Source of the DNA: CABRXV01 sp900754955
GTDB lineage: Bacteria; Actinomycetota; Coriobacteriia; Coriobacteriales; Eggerthellaceae
Length of the DNA: 18,647 nucleotides
Direction of reading: 5' to 3'
Assembly (NCBI GenBank): GCA_902475005.1
Contig: CABRXV010000039.1
Span: forward strand, 1 to 18,647
Below, one piece after another: positions 8,469 to 16,123 of the stretch. Position 1 is the first letter of the stretch. Each line of letters starts with the position of its first letter. Below the pieces are notes generated by a model. That model did not search any database. It had not been told where the DNA came from and worked only from the letters and a program-made list of their open reading frames with translations. Position numbers and translations under genes: made by a program.

Positions 8469-11400
8469 ATGGAGAATTACGTACGCGTAGCCAAGGGGTT
8501 CGACATCCTGACCAACTCGCTCGCGCCGTATGTTGCACGCGAGTTCATCATCGCCTATGGACCGGACAACTGGTGGCAGGACGGCGTCCTGAACAAGCTA
8601 TATGAGGACCAGAAGCGCAACCTGCCCGAGACGGGTGACTTCGACACGCTGGTGGACTCGCTCGACATCGCGCTCTGCCTGCTTTTAGCCGACATACAGT
8701 GGAACGATGTGTTCCGCAAGAAGCTCTCGAAGGACTGCAGGACATGGCTCAACGAGCTGCGCACCACGCGCAACAAGTGGGCGCATAGGGGCAGCCAGGA
8801 CATCAGCGACAACGACACGTGGCGTGCGCTCGACACGATGTCGCGTTTCTGCGAGCAGATAGACCCGGACGGTGCAGCCGACATCAACGCTCTGCTTCGC
8901 GAGGCCCGCTACGGCAGCGCGGAAGGATCCGTCGCCACGACGAGCAACGCGGCGGCGCAGCCCATCAAGTCGAAGAAGGCCGTCGCCGAGACGGTGGCGG
9001 CTGCCGGCCTGCCCAGCTGGCGTGACGTCATGGAGCCCCACCAGGACGTTGCCGAGGGGCGCTATCGCAACGCCGAGTTCGCGGCTGACTTGGCGCAGGT
9101 GGCCCGCGGCGAGGGCACGCTGGAGTACCGCGACCCGGTGGAGTTCTTCGGGCGCACGTACGTGACCGAGGGCATGAAGGGCCTGCTCGTGCAGTCGCTC
9201 AAGCGCGTTGCGGGACTCGACGGCGAGCCCGTCATCCAGCTGAAGACCGCGTTCGGCGGCGGCAAGACGCACAGCATGCTGGCGCTGTACCACCTGCTGC
9301 GCAGCCGCAAGCGCATCGGGCAGATTCCCAACGCGGTGCCCGTGCTTGAGGCCGTCGGCATTAGCGAGGTGCCCGAGGTGCATGTCGCCGTGATCGTTGG
9401 CACCGCTTTGAACCCCGCGAAGGCCAAGCGTCCCGCCGGCATGCCGGGAGTCACCGTAAACACCATCTGGGGTGAGATCGCCTACCAGCTGGCGATGTCG
9501 AAGGGCGATCCGTCGCTCTACGAGTACGTGCGCGACGCCGACCGGCGTGGCGTCTCTCCCGGATCGCAGACGCTTGCTGAGATGTTCGACGCGTGCGGAT
9601 GCGCCCTCGTGCTCGTAGACGAGCTGGTGGCCTACGCGAAGAAGCTCTTCGGCGTGGAGAAGCTGCCCGCCGGTTCGTTTGACAACTTCATCACGTTCAT
9701 CCAGGAGCTGACCGAGGCCGCCCGCGCTTCCAAGTGCAGCCTGGTGGTGGCGTCCATCCCCGAGAGCGAGCGCGAGATCGGCGGCGAGAGCGGCCAGCGT
9801 GCGCTTGAGGCCATCGAGCACACCTTCGGGCGCATGGAGGCCGTCTGGAAGCCCGTGAGCGCGAACGAGGGATTCGAGGTGGTGCGCCGACGCCTGTTCC
9901 TGGACTGTAAGGACACCGCTCAGCGCGATGCCGTGTGTAACGCGTTTAGCAAGATGTACGGCGAGAATGCCGCTGACTTCCCGGTCGATGCCCGCGAGCT
10001 TGAGTACCGCGACCGCATGGTGAGCTGCTATCCCATCCATCCCGAGGTGTTCGACCGACTCTACGAGGACTGGGCGACACTCGAGACCTTCCAGCGCACG
10101 CGTGGAGTGCTGCGCCTGATGGCGGCCGTGATCCACGAGCTGTGGATGAGTCAGGACAAGAGCCCGATGATCATGCCGGGGTCGCTGCCGCTGGACGTGC
10201 CCAACGTACGCGACGAGCTGACCCGCTACCTGGACGAGAACTGGAACGGCGTGGTCGACAGCGAGATAGACGGCAAGAAGTCGCTGCCGTACAAGAACGA
10301 CCAGAGCAACGCGCGGTACGGGCGGCTGTACGCATCTCGGCGTGTGTCGCGCACCATCATGCTGGGGTCTGCCCCCGACGTGAGCGGGCAGACGGCGCGC
10401 GGCATCGAACGGGCGCACATCCGTCTGGGCGTGGTGCAGCCGGGCGAGAACATCGCCGTGTTCAACGACGCGCTGGGGACGCTGCAGAGCTCGTCGTCGT
10501 TCCTGTACAGCGACAGCAACGGCAACCGGTACTGGTACGACACGCGCCCGACGCTGCGCAAGGTTATGGAGGACCGCGCCCAGCAGCTGGACAAGGCCGA
10601 TGCAGAGTACGAGGTGGAGCAGCGGTTGAAGACGTTCCGCAAGTGCCCGCCGCTGGCCGGGCTGCACGTATGCCCCGCGACGTCGCTGGACGTGCCGGAC
10701 GAACAGACCCTGCGGCTTGTGGTGCTGCCGCCCGCTGCGGCGCATCGCAACGGGGCTGCGAACTCGCCTGCTATCGCGCGGGCTGCGGAGATCTTGGCGA
10801 ACCGGGGCACGACGCCGAGGCAGTACAAGAACATGCTGGCCTTCATCGCGTGCGACGGCGGGAGCGCGGGGTCGCTTGAGCAGGCAGCTCGGGCTTATTT
10901 GGCCTGGAAGTCGATATCGGATGACCGCGAGTCGCTGAACCTTGACATGGCCCAAACGCGCGAGACGGAGCAGAACGTGCGCCGTGCCGAGGAGACACTG
11001 AAGACGCGCATCCAGGAGGCGTACAGCTGGCTGATTGCGCCGCGAATCGATTTGCTCTCGGGGTCGATGGAGATCGAGTGGGAAATCGACCGCATTGCCG
11101 GCTCGGGCGAGGATGCCGTTCACAAGGCTGCGAGCAAGCTGCTCTCGAACGAGGCGGCCATCTCGCAGTGGGCGCCAGCTCTGTTGCGCATGGAGCTCGA
11201 CCGCCTGCTGTGGAAAGACAAGAAGCACCTGCAGATCAAGCAGCTGTGGGAGTTCATGTGCACGTACTGCTACCTGCCGAGGCTGGCTGGGTACTCGGTG
11301 CTGGAGAACGCCATCTCGCAGGGAGCTGCGAGCAAGGAGTACTTCGCGATTGCCGCCGGCGTTGGCGATGACCGTTATCTTGACTTGACGATTGGCGAGG

Positions 11401-11909
11401 CCCGGCCGTTCATCAACCAGAGCGACTACCTGGTGAAGCCCGCTGTGGCGCTGGACCAGATCGAGCGCGAGGAAGAGGAGCGGGCCGAAGCCGAGCGGAA
11501 GAGGCGCGAGCGCGAGGCTGCCGGTGGTGCGGTGCTCGACGGGCTTGGTGGGATTTCGTCGGGCGGCGGTGCTGGTGTTGGCGATGACGTGGCTGGTGGC
11601 ACTGGTGGTGGCGCTGGCGAAACTGCTGGCGGTGCTGCAGGCGGTGGCAGCGGGCACGCTGGCGAGCAGATGCAGCTGCCTCTGACGTTCACCATGAGCG
11701 CGAAGCTGGACAACACGCGCGTGAACCGTGACGTGCGCACCATCATGGAGGAGATCGTGAGCCAGCTGATGCAGCTCGACGGAGCTGACGTGGAGCTCTC
11801 GTTCGAGGTTCGTGCACGGGTGAACGAGGGCATCCCCGTGCCTACCACGCGGGCGATCTCGGAGAACTGCAACACGCTGCATATTGGGGATTACCGGTTT
11901 GATGGGTAG
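8469..11909 (+). CDS. DUF499 AAA+ ATPase with N-terminal Swt1-type HEPN domain
   Basis: A 1146-residue protein. Residues 1 to about 140 look like the Swt1-type HEPN domain: MENYVRVAKGFDILTNSL, helical segments with many Trp and Leu, and RNKWAH, giving an R-x4-H motif (Arg101, His106) like the catalytic motif of HEPN ribonucleases. A low-complexity linker leads to the DUF499 (COG1483) ATPase from about 180, with FGGGKTH Walker A at 262-268 and LVLVDEL Walker B (Asp384, Glu385). Near the C-terminus a charged helix (about 998-1016) is followed by a glycine-rich linker (about 1017-1062) and a small folded-looking domain ending GDYRFDG. DUF499 and DUF1156 genes are known companions in defence islands. 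The gene starts 15 bp after the methylase stop behind AGGAAAGG at 8452-8459. It is probably the motor or sensor of the complex, with HEPN as possible effector. No clear terminator follows. Confidence 0.88.
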   Translation: MENYVRVAKGFDILTNSLAPYVAREFIIAYGPDNWWQDGVLNKLYEDQKRNLPETGDFDTLVDSLDIALCLLLADIQWNDVFRKKLSKDCRTWLNELRTTRNKWAHRGSQDISDNDTWRALDTMSRFCEQIDPDGAADINALLREARYGSAEGSVATTSNAAAQPIKSKKAVAETVAAAGLPSWRDVMEPHQDVAEGRYRNAEFAADLAQVARGEGTLEYRDPVEFFGRTYVTEGMKGLLVQSLKRVAGLDGEPVIQLKTAFGGGKTHSMLALYHLLRSRKRIGQIPNAVPVLEAVGISEVPEVHVAVIVGTALNPAKAKRPAGMPGVTVNTIWGEIAYQLAMSKGDPSLYEYVRDADRRGVSPGSQTLAEMFDACGCALVLVDELVAYAKKLFGVEKLPAGSFDNFITFIQELTEAARASKCSLVVASIPESEREIGGESGQRALEAIEHTFGRMEAVWKPVSANEGFEVVRRRLFLDCKDTAQRDAVCNAFSKMYGENAADFPVDARELEYRDRMVSCYPIHPEVFDRLYEDWATLETFQRTRGVLRLMAAVIHELWMSQDKSPMIMPGSLPLDVPNVRDELTRYLDENWNGVVDSEIDGKKSLPYKNDQSNARYGRLYASRRVSRTIMLGSAPDVSGQTARGIERAHIRLGVVQPGENIAVFNDALGTLQSSSSFLYSDSNGNRYWYDTRPTLRKVMEDRAQQLDKADAEYEVEQRLKTFRKCPPLAGLHVCPATSLDVPDEQTLRLVVLPPAAAHRNGAANSPAIARAAEILANRGTTPRQYKNMLAFIACDGGSAGSLEQAARAYLAWKSISDDRESLNLDMAQTRETEQNVRRAEETLKTRIQEAYSWLIAPRIDLLSGSMEIEWEIDRIAGSGEDAVHKAASKLLSNEAAISQWAPALLRMELDRLLWKDKKHLQIKQLWEFMCTYCYLPRLAGYSVLENAISQGAASKEYFAIAAGVGDDRYLDLTIGEARPFINQSDYLVKPAVALDQIEREEEERAEAERKRREREAAGGAVLDGLGGISSGGGAGVGDDVAGGTGGGAGETAGGAAGGGSGHAGEQMQLPLTFTMSAKLDNTRVNRDVRTIMEEIVSQLMQLDGADVELSFEVRARVNEGIPVPTTRAISENCNTLHIGDYRFDG
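11560..11660 (+). repeat. GGT/GGC-rich low-complexity stretch encoding a Gly/Ala linker
   Basis: About 100 bases made largely of GGT, GGC, GCT and similar triplets. They encode a Gly/Ala-rich segment within the DUF499 ATPase, between the charged helix and the C-terminal domain. Such triplet runs can vary in length by slippage; here the frame stays open. It probably acts as a flexible tether. Confidence 0.7.
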
Positions 11910-11934
11910 ATAGCGTCCCCGCACATAGCTTGAA
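11910..11934. other. Convergent intergenic gap of 25 bp
   Basis: The plus-strand operon ends at TAG 11907-11909 and the minus-strand protease gene ends at 11935. The 25 bp between show no stem-loop with a T-run in either direction. Unless termination happens inside the opposing gene or is factor-dependent, transcripts from the two systems would run into each other. Confidence 0.5.
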
Positions 11935-14274
11935 CTAACGCGACTGACCAATCATGGTGCGAACCTGGTTGGTCAGCTGTATGTTCTGGTGCCAGAAATT
12001 ATGCTGGTCGAGAAGCTGTGCAACCTCGTTATACACCATAGCTTCTTCCAGGGGATCGTGGATGCTCACAATGATGCAGTATTCCTGCTCAAGCTGAGTA
12101 TTGCTCTTGCGGGCCTCTCGTTCCACGTGGTCGCGATAGGTGCCCTTAAGATGCAGGTACCATAGCCTACCGTCTGCAACTTTCTCCCGATTGGCGGGCG
12201 TCAGATCGTCGAAATCGACGGCATACTTTTTCATGGGAGCATACTTGCCCTCATATTGGATGAGCATTCTCTCCCGGCGAGCAAAATCCGTGGTGGCTTC
12301 TCGCATCTTCGGCTTGCTATAAAGCCTCGTTAGCAATAGGTTCAACTGATCCTTTTTGCCTATCTGATTCATTATTGTGCGCTGCGTAATATCGCGTTCG
12401 GTCTTAGCCTCAAACGAGCCGAATTTAACTTCCAAATCAGACTGGCAATATTCGCTCCCCTGATTGGCTGCACGAAGTGGGGACAAGGCTGCCGTCAAGG
12501 TGACTTGCCCTTTGTAGTAACCATCCCTTACAAGCGACTTTGGCATGGGAAAATCGAGAATGTCGATGCTTTCTCCACGACGGAGGGTCCCCCGCAACAC
12601 AATCGTCGCCGTATGTGGGTCATTGCCCAAGATGTCGAACATGCTCTTTGGGACACCGAAGCCCATCTCCATTACCTTCTCGTCCGTTGGGGCAAGAGCG
12701 TCACCTGGGAATATGGCCGAGTGTGCTATGAGGGCTTTTATCAGTATCGGGTCGAAATCGGCGGCGATGGCATTTTGCAAATTGGCGGCCAACGCGCTTA
12801 TGCGTGGGGTTGAAAAGCTTGTACCAACGGCATATGCGCCATTGCCGTTCATGTCAAACGAATGGACCTCCGTTCTCGTGTAATGACCAAGCGGGTCGAT
12901 GCCCGCGTTGCCCCCATAATGGGACACTTCAGGCTTGATGATGAACTCTGGGCCAGGACCCTTGCGTGAGAACGGTGAGGCGGTCCCGACTTCGGCCATA
13001 TCGAACTCGCCCTTTGCATGCGCGGCCGAGCCAACCGTAATAGCCCTGACAGAATCTGCGCCCTGTAAAATGCGGCGCTTCGTACCGAAGACGTTAATGC
13101 GGAAGTTGCCTGCAGACTTGCATATGAGGACACCGAATTCGTCTTGGATGTCGTCCAGTGTTATGCCAAGATCAGAGAACGCGTCGTCGCGAATTTCCGG
13201 CTCGAAGCTTATCGAAAGGTTATACACCTTAACCTGTTGGTAAGTCTTGCTGACGACGGACCGGATATTCTCGACGAGCTCACCTTCGTCAATCTCGCCA
13301 TTTGACGGGAAGACTGTGCCGTCAACCAGCCGCACGGGGAGCCCCCCAACCCAGTCTTTCTGCTCCAGGGCGTCTCCATAAGTGATTACGCCACCAACGA
13401 ACGTCCCGTGATCTGCCGCAATGTCGCTATCGATATAGTTGGATATGCGATTACCCAGCAGCCAAGGCTCTAGGTGCTTTATGCGGCTTATTCCGTTGTC
13501 CAGCACGCCAACAATGGGATAATCCTGAGAAGGGTCGGGGTAGGCCACGTCAGGCAATTCGCCGCCAGCATCACCATCGAGAACTGCACGGCAAGTCGGC
13601 ATAGAGCGGATGTAGAACAAGGACTCGCCAGAAGCGCCATCGGCAATTGCCCGAACCTGCTCGGCATCAGCATGTAGACGATAAATCATTAGGTCCTTTG
13701 CGTATTCAATTCTCTCGAATGCGACGCCTAACGTTGTTAAACTGGTTTCAAATGCCTCCTCATATTGACCGTTGTCATCCCCAAAATTGATCAGCCTTGC
13801 CTTGTATACGCCACGCTCTGAGGCGCTTTCTATCTCAGGCTTGAAACGCTCGATGCCAGAGATGCAAGAAAGCGCGATGTCGTAACGCTCATAGTCTTCT
13901 ATGCGTGCGGCAATAGTCTGCACCTGGTCCGTGTCTTTGGCTTGGACAATCAGACTGGACGAGCCTTTCATTCCGACAACGTAGGACGGGCCATCAGCGC
14001 CTTCGATATCCAACATGTCAACTACTGGCGTACGCTTTGATTTCGCAGTGTCTCTACCATCGAGCTTAACTTCGAACACGTAGGGCATTGCGCTGTTATG
14101 AGGCTCATTGTCATAGGACGAGAGTAGGCCAAGAGACAACTCTTGCGCGCGTTCGATTAGCTCGTCGCCTGTGAGAACCCAGCCCGGTTTGTCGCTGCTG
14201 CCACCCGGTTCTACCCTGGTGTCGTCTACCGCGCGTTGTTTGATCATCATGATTGGAAGGAACTCTTCGGCCAT
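11935..14274 (-). CDS. ietS: Subtilisin-like S8 serine protease, IetS-type defence protein
   Basis: A 779-residue cytoplasmic subtilase: there is no signal peptide and no obvious membrane segment. The catalytic triad is visible as Asp259 in GVLDNGI, His289 in DHGTFVGG and Ser486 in GTSFSTP. About 240 residues precede the catalytic domain and about 250 follow it; this size and layout fit the protease partner of the AAA+ ATPase in the two-gene IetAS anti-phage system. The ATG at 14272-14274 follows the stop of the ATPase gene by 3 bp, and its AAGGAGG (14283-14289 on the complement) lies inside the end of that gene, so the two are co-transcribed and coupled. Composition is lower in GC than the operon facing it, pointing to a separate origin. 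By inference the ATPase recognises infection or unfolds a target and the protease cleaves it; the substrate cannot be told from sequence. Confidence 0.88.
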   Translation of the reverse strand: MAEEFLPIMMIKQRAVDDTRVEPGGSSDKPGWVLTGDELIERAQELSLGLLSSYDNEPHNSAMPYVFEVKLDGRDTAKSKRTPVVDMLDIEGADGPSYVVGMKGSSSLIVQAKDTDQVQTIAARIEDYERYDIALSCISGIERFKPEIESASERGVYKARLINFGDDNGQYEEAFETSLTTLGVAFERIEYAKDLMIYRLHADAEQVRAIADGASGESLFYIRSMPTCRAVLDGDAGGELPDVAYPDPSQDYPIVGVLDNGISRIKHLEPWLLGNRISNYIDSDIAADHGTFVGGVITYGDALEQKDWVGGLPVRLVDGTVFPSNGEIDEGELVENIRSVVSKTYQQVKVYNLSISFEPEIRDDAFSDLGITLDDIQDEFGVLICKSAGNFRINVFGTKRRILQGADSVRAITVGSAAHAKGEFDMAEVGTASPFSRKGPGPEFIIKPEVSHYGGNAGIDPLGHYTRTEVHSFDMNGNGAYAVGTSFSTPRISALAANLQNAIAADFDPILIKALIAHSAIFPGDALAPTDEKVMEMGFGVPKSMFDILGNDPHTATIVLRGTLRRGESIDILDFPMPKSLVRDGYYKGQVTLTAALSPLRAANQGSEYCQSDLEVKFGSFEAKTERDITQRTIMNQIGKKDQLNLLLTRLYSKPKMREATTDFARRERMLIQYEGKYAPMKKYAVDFDDLTPANREKVADGRLWYLHLKGTYRDHVEREARKSNTQLEQEYCIIVSIHDPLEEAMVYNEVAQLLDQHNFWHQNIQLTNQVRTMIGQSR

Positions 14275-14277
14275 GGC

Positions 14278-15369
14278 TCATGCCTCCTTCTTGAGCGCGG
14301 ACGAGACGGCCTGGATGCGGCGCATGGAAATGCTGCAGCCGCTCGCAATCTCCCTGAGCGTGCAGCCGCACTGAATGAGGTAACGAATGAAGCCTTCCTC
14401 ATCTTCGAGGCTGTGGTGCTTGAGCACGTAGGTCTCCCTTGCCAGCTGGCAGGCGTTGAAACCGTTCTCGCTGCCGGCCAGTGTCGCCTTGTAGAACGCG
14501 TTCTTTGTCGCCGTATTGAGATCAGAGAAGCTAAGGCCCTCTAGCGCGATGTAGAGCTTCGGCTTGATCTTGGATGCCATATAAGGCTGGATGAACTTCT
14601 TTGCATAGGCTTCTAGCTCGCCGTTCGTTGGCATGGGGACTTCTATGACCTTGTTGAACCTGCGCCACACGGCTGGATCAAGCAAATCCTGGTGGTTTGT
14701 TGCGGCGATGAGAATGCTGCCCTCGCCGAACGAGTCAATGTTCTGTAGGAGGCTGTTCACGACGCGCTTGAGTTCTCCAAGCTCGTTCTCGTCGTCACGG
14801 CGCTTTGCCACAACATCAAACTCGTCGAGGAACAGTACGCACTCCTGCTGAGCGGCGTAGTCGAAGACCTTACGAATGTTCTTGGCTGTGCTGCCGAGCA
14901 GCGATGACACCAAGCTGTCAAGGCGCGCCGTCACGAGGGGAAGACCTGTCTGCGCCGCAATATAGCGAGCAATGCTGGTTTTGCCGCAACCTGGGGGGCC
15001 ATACAACAGCAGGTAGTTCTGCGCATCCATGCCGTGACGCGCGAGAACATCTCGCTTGTCTCGCATGGTCACGACGCCATCAATCTCGGTCCGAAGGAAG
15101 TCGCTGAAAATGAGGTCGACATCCTCGGGCAGAACGAGTTCAACGTCGACTATCTCCATACGGCTCTCTTGGTCGACCGGCTTGGAAGACAACCCGTCAA
15201 GTGTAGCTATGTTGAAGCGTTTGCCCGCAAGGGTCGTGCGAATCCGCTTAGCAAAACGGATATCGCCCGACTGCTCCAGATTGTCGGCCAACGTTCTGGC
15301 ATAATTGAGGACCTTGGTCTTATCGCCTGTAAGCCCACCTTCTATGATGCGCAGCACCTCAGCTTGCAT
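14278..15369 (-). CDS. ietA: AAA+ ATPase, IetA-type defence protein
   Basis: With the start used here the protein has 363 residues. It has an N-terminal helical domain, then a classical AAA module: Walker A GPPGCGKT (Lys130), Walker B FLDEFD (Asp182, Glu183), sensor-1 AATN, and WRRFN holding likely arginine fingers. The C-terminal 28 residues (LREIASGCSISMRRIQAV) look helix-turn-helix-like. Together with the protease gene 3 bp downstream it matches IetAS. Start choice: the ATG at 15369 has GGAG 6 bp upstream, whereas the in-frame ATG at 15390, seven codons earlier, has no ribosome binding site and would lie at or next to the predicted transcription start. If 15390 is used, 7 residues are added. 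The gene is transcribed away from the phage scaffold gene, and its promoter region carries the repeat array at 15399-15467. The pairing is confident; the IetA name rests on architecture and neighbour. Confidence 0.85.
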   Translation of the reverse strand: MQAEVLRIIEGGLTGDKTKVLNYARTLADNLEQSGDIRFAKRIRTTLAGKRFNIATLDGLSSKPVDQESRMEIVDVELVLPEDVDLIFSDFLRTEIDGVVTMRDKRDVLARHGMDAQNYLLLYGPPGCGKTSIARYIAAQTGLPLVTARLDSLVSSLLGSTAKNIRKVFDYAAQQECVLFLDEFDVVAKRRDDENELGELKRVVNSLLQNIDSFGEGSILIAATNHQDLLDPAVWRRFNKVIEVPMPTNGELEAYAKKFIQPYMASKIKPKLYIALEGLSFSDLNTATKNAFYKATLAGSENGFNACQLARETYVLKHHSLEDEEGFIRYLIQCGCTLREIASGCSISMRRIQAVSSALKKEA

Positions 15370-15397
15370 GATTTGCTCCGTATCCCTCATTAGTCTG

Positions 15398-15425
15398 TTT
15401 GTAAACCAAACTGGCTTATTGTAAA
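15398..15425 (-). promoter_or_regulatory. Predicted ietA promoter
   Basis: On the complement, TTTACA (positions 15420-15425, 5 of 6 matches to TTGACA) and TACAAA (positions 15398-15403, 4 of 6 to TATAAT) are separated by 16 bp. Initiation would fall around 15391, leaving a leader of about 22 bases that carries the GGAG site before the ATG at 15369. Both hexamers lie within the first two copies of the repeat array, so a protein bound to the array would block the promoter directly. Confidence 0.4.
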
Positions 15426-15467
15426 CAAATCTCTTAAATTGTACACGCTTATAAGCGTTCTGTACAC
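15399..15467. repeat. Four-copy operator-like repeat TTGTAMAC at 20-bp spacing
   Basis: Copies: TTGTAAAC at 15399-15406, TTGTAAAC at 15419-15426, TTGTACAC at 15439-15446 and CTGTACAC at 15460-15467. Their spacings are 20, 20 and 21 bp, close to two turns of B-DNA, so a protein bound to each would sit on one face of the helix. The array covers the predicted ietA promoter and continues upstream of it. The last copy is also half of an inverted repeat TGTAC-AC-GTACA (15461-15472). It is most simply read as a set of operators; I cannot name the protein. Confidence 0.6.
15445..15458. promoter_or_regulatory. 14-bp perfect palindrome ACGCTTATAAGCGT
   Basis: A fully self-complementary 14-mer between the third and fourth copies of the repeat array. 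A dimeric regulator site is the simplest reading. It could instead be a by-product of the AT-rich promoter region, but a 14-bp perfect palindrome is uncommon by chance. Confidence 0.4.
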
Positions 15468-15485
15468 GTACAGATTATCCATGTG

Positions 15486-15540
15486 GTCACAAACACAGAG
15501 TGGGCGGCGTTCGCTAGCATCGACGGGTCGGGTTTGTGAC
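15486..15540. repeat. 9-bp inverted repeat flanking a 37-bp spacer
   Basis: GTCACAAAC at 15486-15494 and its exact complement GTTTGTGAC at 15532-15540. It lies between the AT-rich ietA promoter region and the GC-rich leader of the scaffold gene, where the island meets the phage cassette. No T-run follows, so it is unlikely to be a terminator. It could be a regulatory or recombination site near the right edge of the island; function unknown. Confidence 0.35.
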
Positions 15541-15616
15541 GCACCGATAGCCTGTATCCGTACGAATCGGGAGCAGGCCGCCTTGAGCTGTCTGCCGAAG
15601 AGAAAGGCAGGCCGAT

Positions 15617-16111
15617 ATGGCAGGTGATAACCATGGCGACAAGACGCAGGAAGAGCCGCAAGCCCAAGAAGACCTCGGGCAGCAGCAGGCGGCGCAAGGC
15701 CAGCCGCAGGTGAGCGGCACCGACTGGGAGAAGGCCGTCGCCGAGCGCGACGAGATGATCGCGGCGCTGGAAGCCCAGGTGGCAGAGGCGGCGAAGAACG
15801 CTGAGACAACCGAGCAGTTGCGCTGCGAGATTGCGGAGCTCAAGGCCCAGGGCGAGTCTGACCGCATTGACTTCAGGCTGCAGCTCGCAGGAGTGCGCAA
15901 CGTGAAGGCAGCGCGTGCCGTGCTTGCTGACCACGGCAACGACATTGACAAGCTCAAGGAGTCTGAGCCGTGGCTGTTCGCTGATACGCCTGCCACTCCC
16001 CAGGGCGGCAAGACCGGGCTTCCCAACGCCGGCGCGAGCACGGACGCCGGCAAGACCATGAGGCGCTGGCGCAGGCTCGCCGGCCTGGACGATTCCAACG
16101 ACAACGCATAG
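15617..16111 (+). CDS. Phage scaffolding protein, GP20-like
   Basis: A 164-residue, highly charged, helical protein. Residues about 35-75 form a coiled coil rich in Glu, Ala and Lys (DWEKAVAERDEMIAALEAQ). They are followed by FRLQLAGVRNVKAARAVLAD and LKESEPWLF, the usual pattern of phage GP20-type scaffold proteins: an 'A-G-x-x-N-x-K-A' helix, then a Leu-Lys-Glu-x-x-x-x-Leu-Phe block. Scaffolds direct capsid assembly and then leave or are degraded. Position directly upstream of the major capsid gene (12 bp gap) supports the call. Start at ATG 15617 with an AGAAAGGCAGG stretch upstream. The gene lies 226 bp or more from the divergently transcribed ietA and is the first head gene after the island. 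It may now depend on a promoter in that gap, since its original upstream neighbours are about 14 kb away. Confidence 0.82.
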   Translation: MAGDNHGDKTQEEPQAQEDLGQQQAAQGQPQVSGTDWEKAVAERDEMIAALEAQVAEAAKNAETTEQLRCEIAELKAQGESDRIDFRLQLAGVRNVKAARAVLADHGNDIDKLKESEPWLFADTPATPQGGKTGLPNAGASTDAGKTMRRWRRLAGLDDSNDNA

Positions 16112-16123
16112 GAGGGCTGAGAC

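Noticed and set aside
8685..11951. A 1088-codon open frame on the minus strand opposite the DUF499 ATPase gene
   Set aside because: Same cause: third-position GC bias in the real gene keeps the opposite strand open. No recognisable domain and no ribosome binding site.
15399..15472. CRISPR-like or origin-iteron array
   Set aside because: The repeats are only 8 bp, with 12-13 bp between them, overlap a promoter, and no cas or replication initiator gene is near.
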